DNA from: an uncultured Holophagaceae bacterium
GTDB lineage: Bacteria > Acidobacteriota > Holophagae > Holophagales > Holophagaceae
NCBI GenBank assembly: GCA_903857495.1
Contig: CAIOFF010000006.1
Coordinates: forward strand, 1 to 42,655
Length of the DNA stretch: 42,655 nucleotides
Direction: 5' to 3'
The notes below the pieces were generated by a model that was not told where the DNA came from, made no database searches, and was given only the letters and a program-made list of their open reading frames with translations. Both the position numbers and the translations under genes were made by a program. Below, in pieces: positions 42,557 through 42,655 of the stretch (the stretch's first letter is position 1; every line of letters starts with the position of its first letter).

Positions 42557-42655
42557 AGGCCCGACCTTGAACGAAAGCCCATTCGAAGCCATGATGGAGG
42601 GCCGTGCTTGCCACGGTGATCCGTACCCGTAGCTCAGTTGGGAGGCTCCGCCTCC
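42557..42655 (+). repeat. 99-bp direct repeat, copy 2, cut by the window end
   Basis: Exact second copy of 42387-42485, offset by 170 bp. It reaches the last base of the window, so the repeat may continue as a tandem array with a 170-bp period. It holds the same tRNA-like GTAGCTCAGTTGGGAG segment and the terminal GGAGGC/GCCTCC hairpin. Confidence 0.85.

Noticed and set aside
42450-42655. A tRNA gene at the right end
   Set aside because: Only the first ~25 bases look like a tRNA; no anticodon arm, T-arm or acceptor 3' strand follows, in either copy.
1-42655. CRISPR array
   Set aside because: No set of short regularly spaced repeats was seen; the only direct repeats are the two 99-bp copies at the right end.

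Overview
The window is very GC-rich chromosomal DNA with mostly intact, tightly packed housekeeping, energy and signalling genes. Gene content (a Tat-exported uptake [NiFe] hydrogenase with its maturation genes, a DegT-type aminotransferase, many sensor kinases, an RND efflux pair, an S9 peptidase and a CocE-type hydrolase) fits a free-living Gram-negative soil or sediment bacterium. Acidobacteriota of the Holophaga/Geothrix type is my best guess. That is an impression from protein style, not a search result. Long open frames on the opposite strand of nearly every gene are a by-product of high GC and were left out.

Layout. 1-760 holds no intact gene: it contains a ~30-bp inverted repeat pair and a likely transposase tail. 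It abuts a penicillin-binding protein 1A fragment that starts inside the KTGT active-site motif. 1266-5686 carries two secreted hydrolases on the minus strand. 5743-7628 is a broken DUF3427-type helicase. 7753-11615 carries a secreted esterase-like protein, an MFS exporter and a convergent EamA-family transporter.

11680-18299 is the centre of interest. It runs hypC-hypD, then a promoter region with a perfect CRP-type palindrome, then small subunit-large subunit-cytochrome b-maturation protease-hypE, all on the plus strand. The small subunit has the two extra cysteines of the oxygen-tolerant group 1d hydrogenases. The enzyme should therefore oxidise H2 at the outer face of the membrane and pass electrons through cytochrome b to the quinone pool, even in air. 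hypA, hypB and hypF are not in the window.

18296-26129 is a signalling block. On the minus strand, three genes overlap end to end: sensor kinase, ECF sigma factor, and a ChrR-like zinc/cupin anti-sigma factor. Divergent from them are a cytosolic GAF kinase, a PLP aminotransferase and a membrane hybrid kinase with PAS, GAF and receiver domains. None of the kinases has a separate response regulator beside it.

26126-30714 (minus) holds a HAD-type 5'-nucleotidase, an SprT-like metalloprotein, a protein of unknown function and aspS. aspS contains a 24-bp perfect palindrome in frame and a C-terminal extension. 30748-38808 (minus) is a marR-mdtA-mdtB-mdtC-like efflux operon with a putative MarR operator over the marR start and two strong hairpins between the pump genes. 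38912-41598 (minus) holds rhlE and hisS. hisS and a divergent N-acetylmuramoyl-L-alanine amidase gene share start-codon bases. The window ends in a 99-bp exact direct repeat with a 170-bp period that carries what looks like the 5' part of a tRNA gene.
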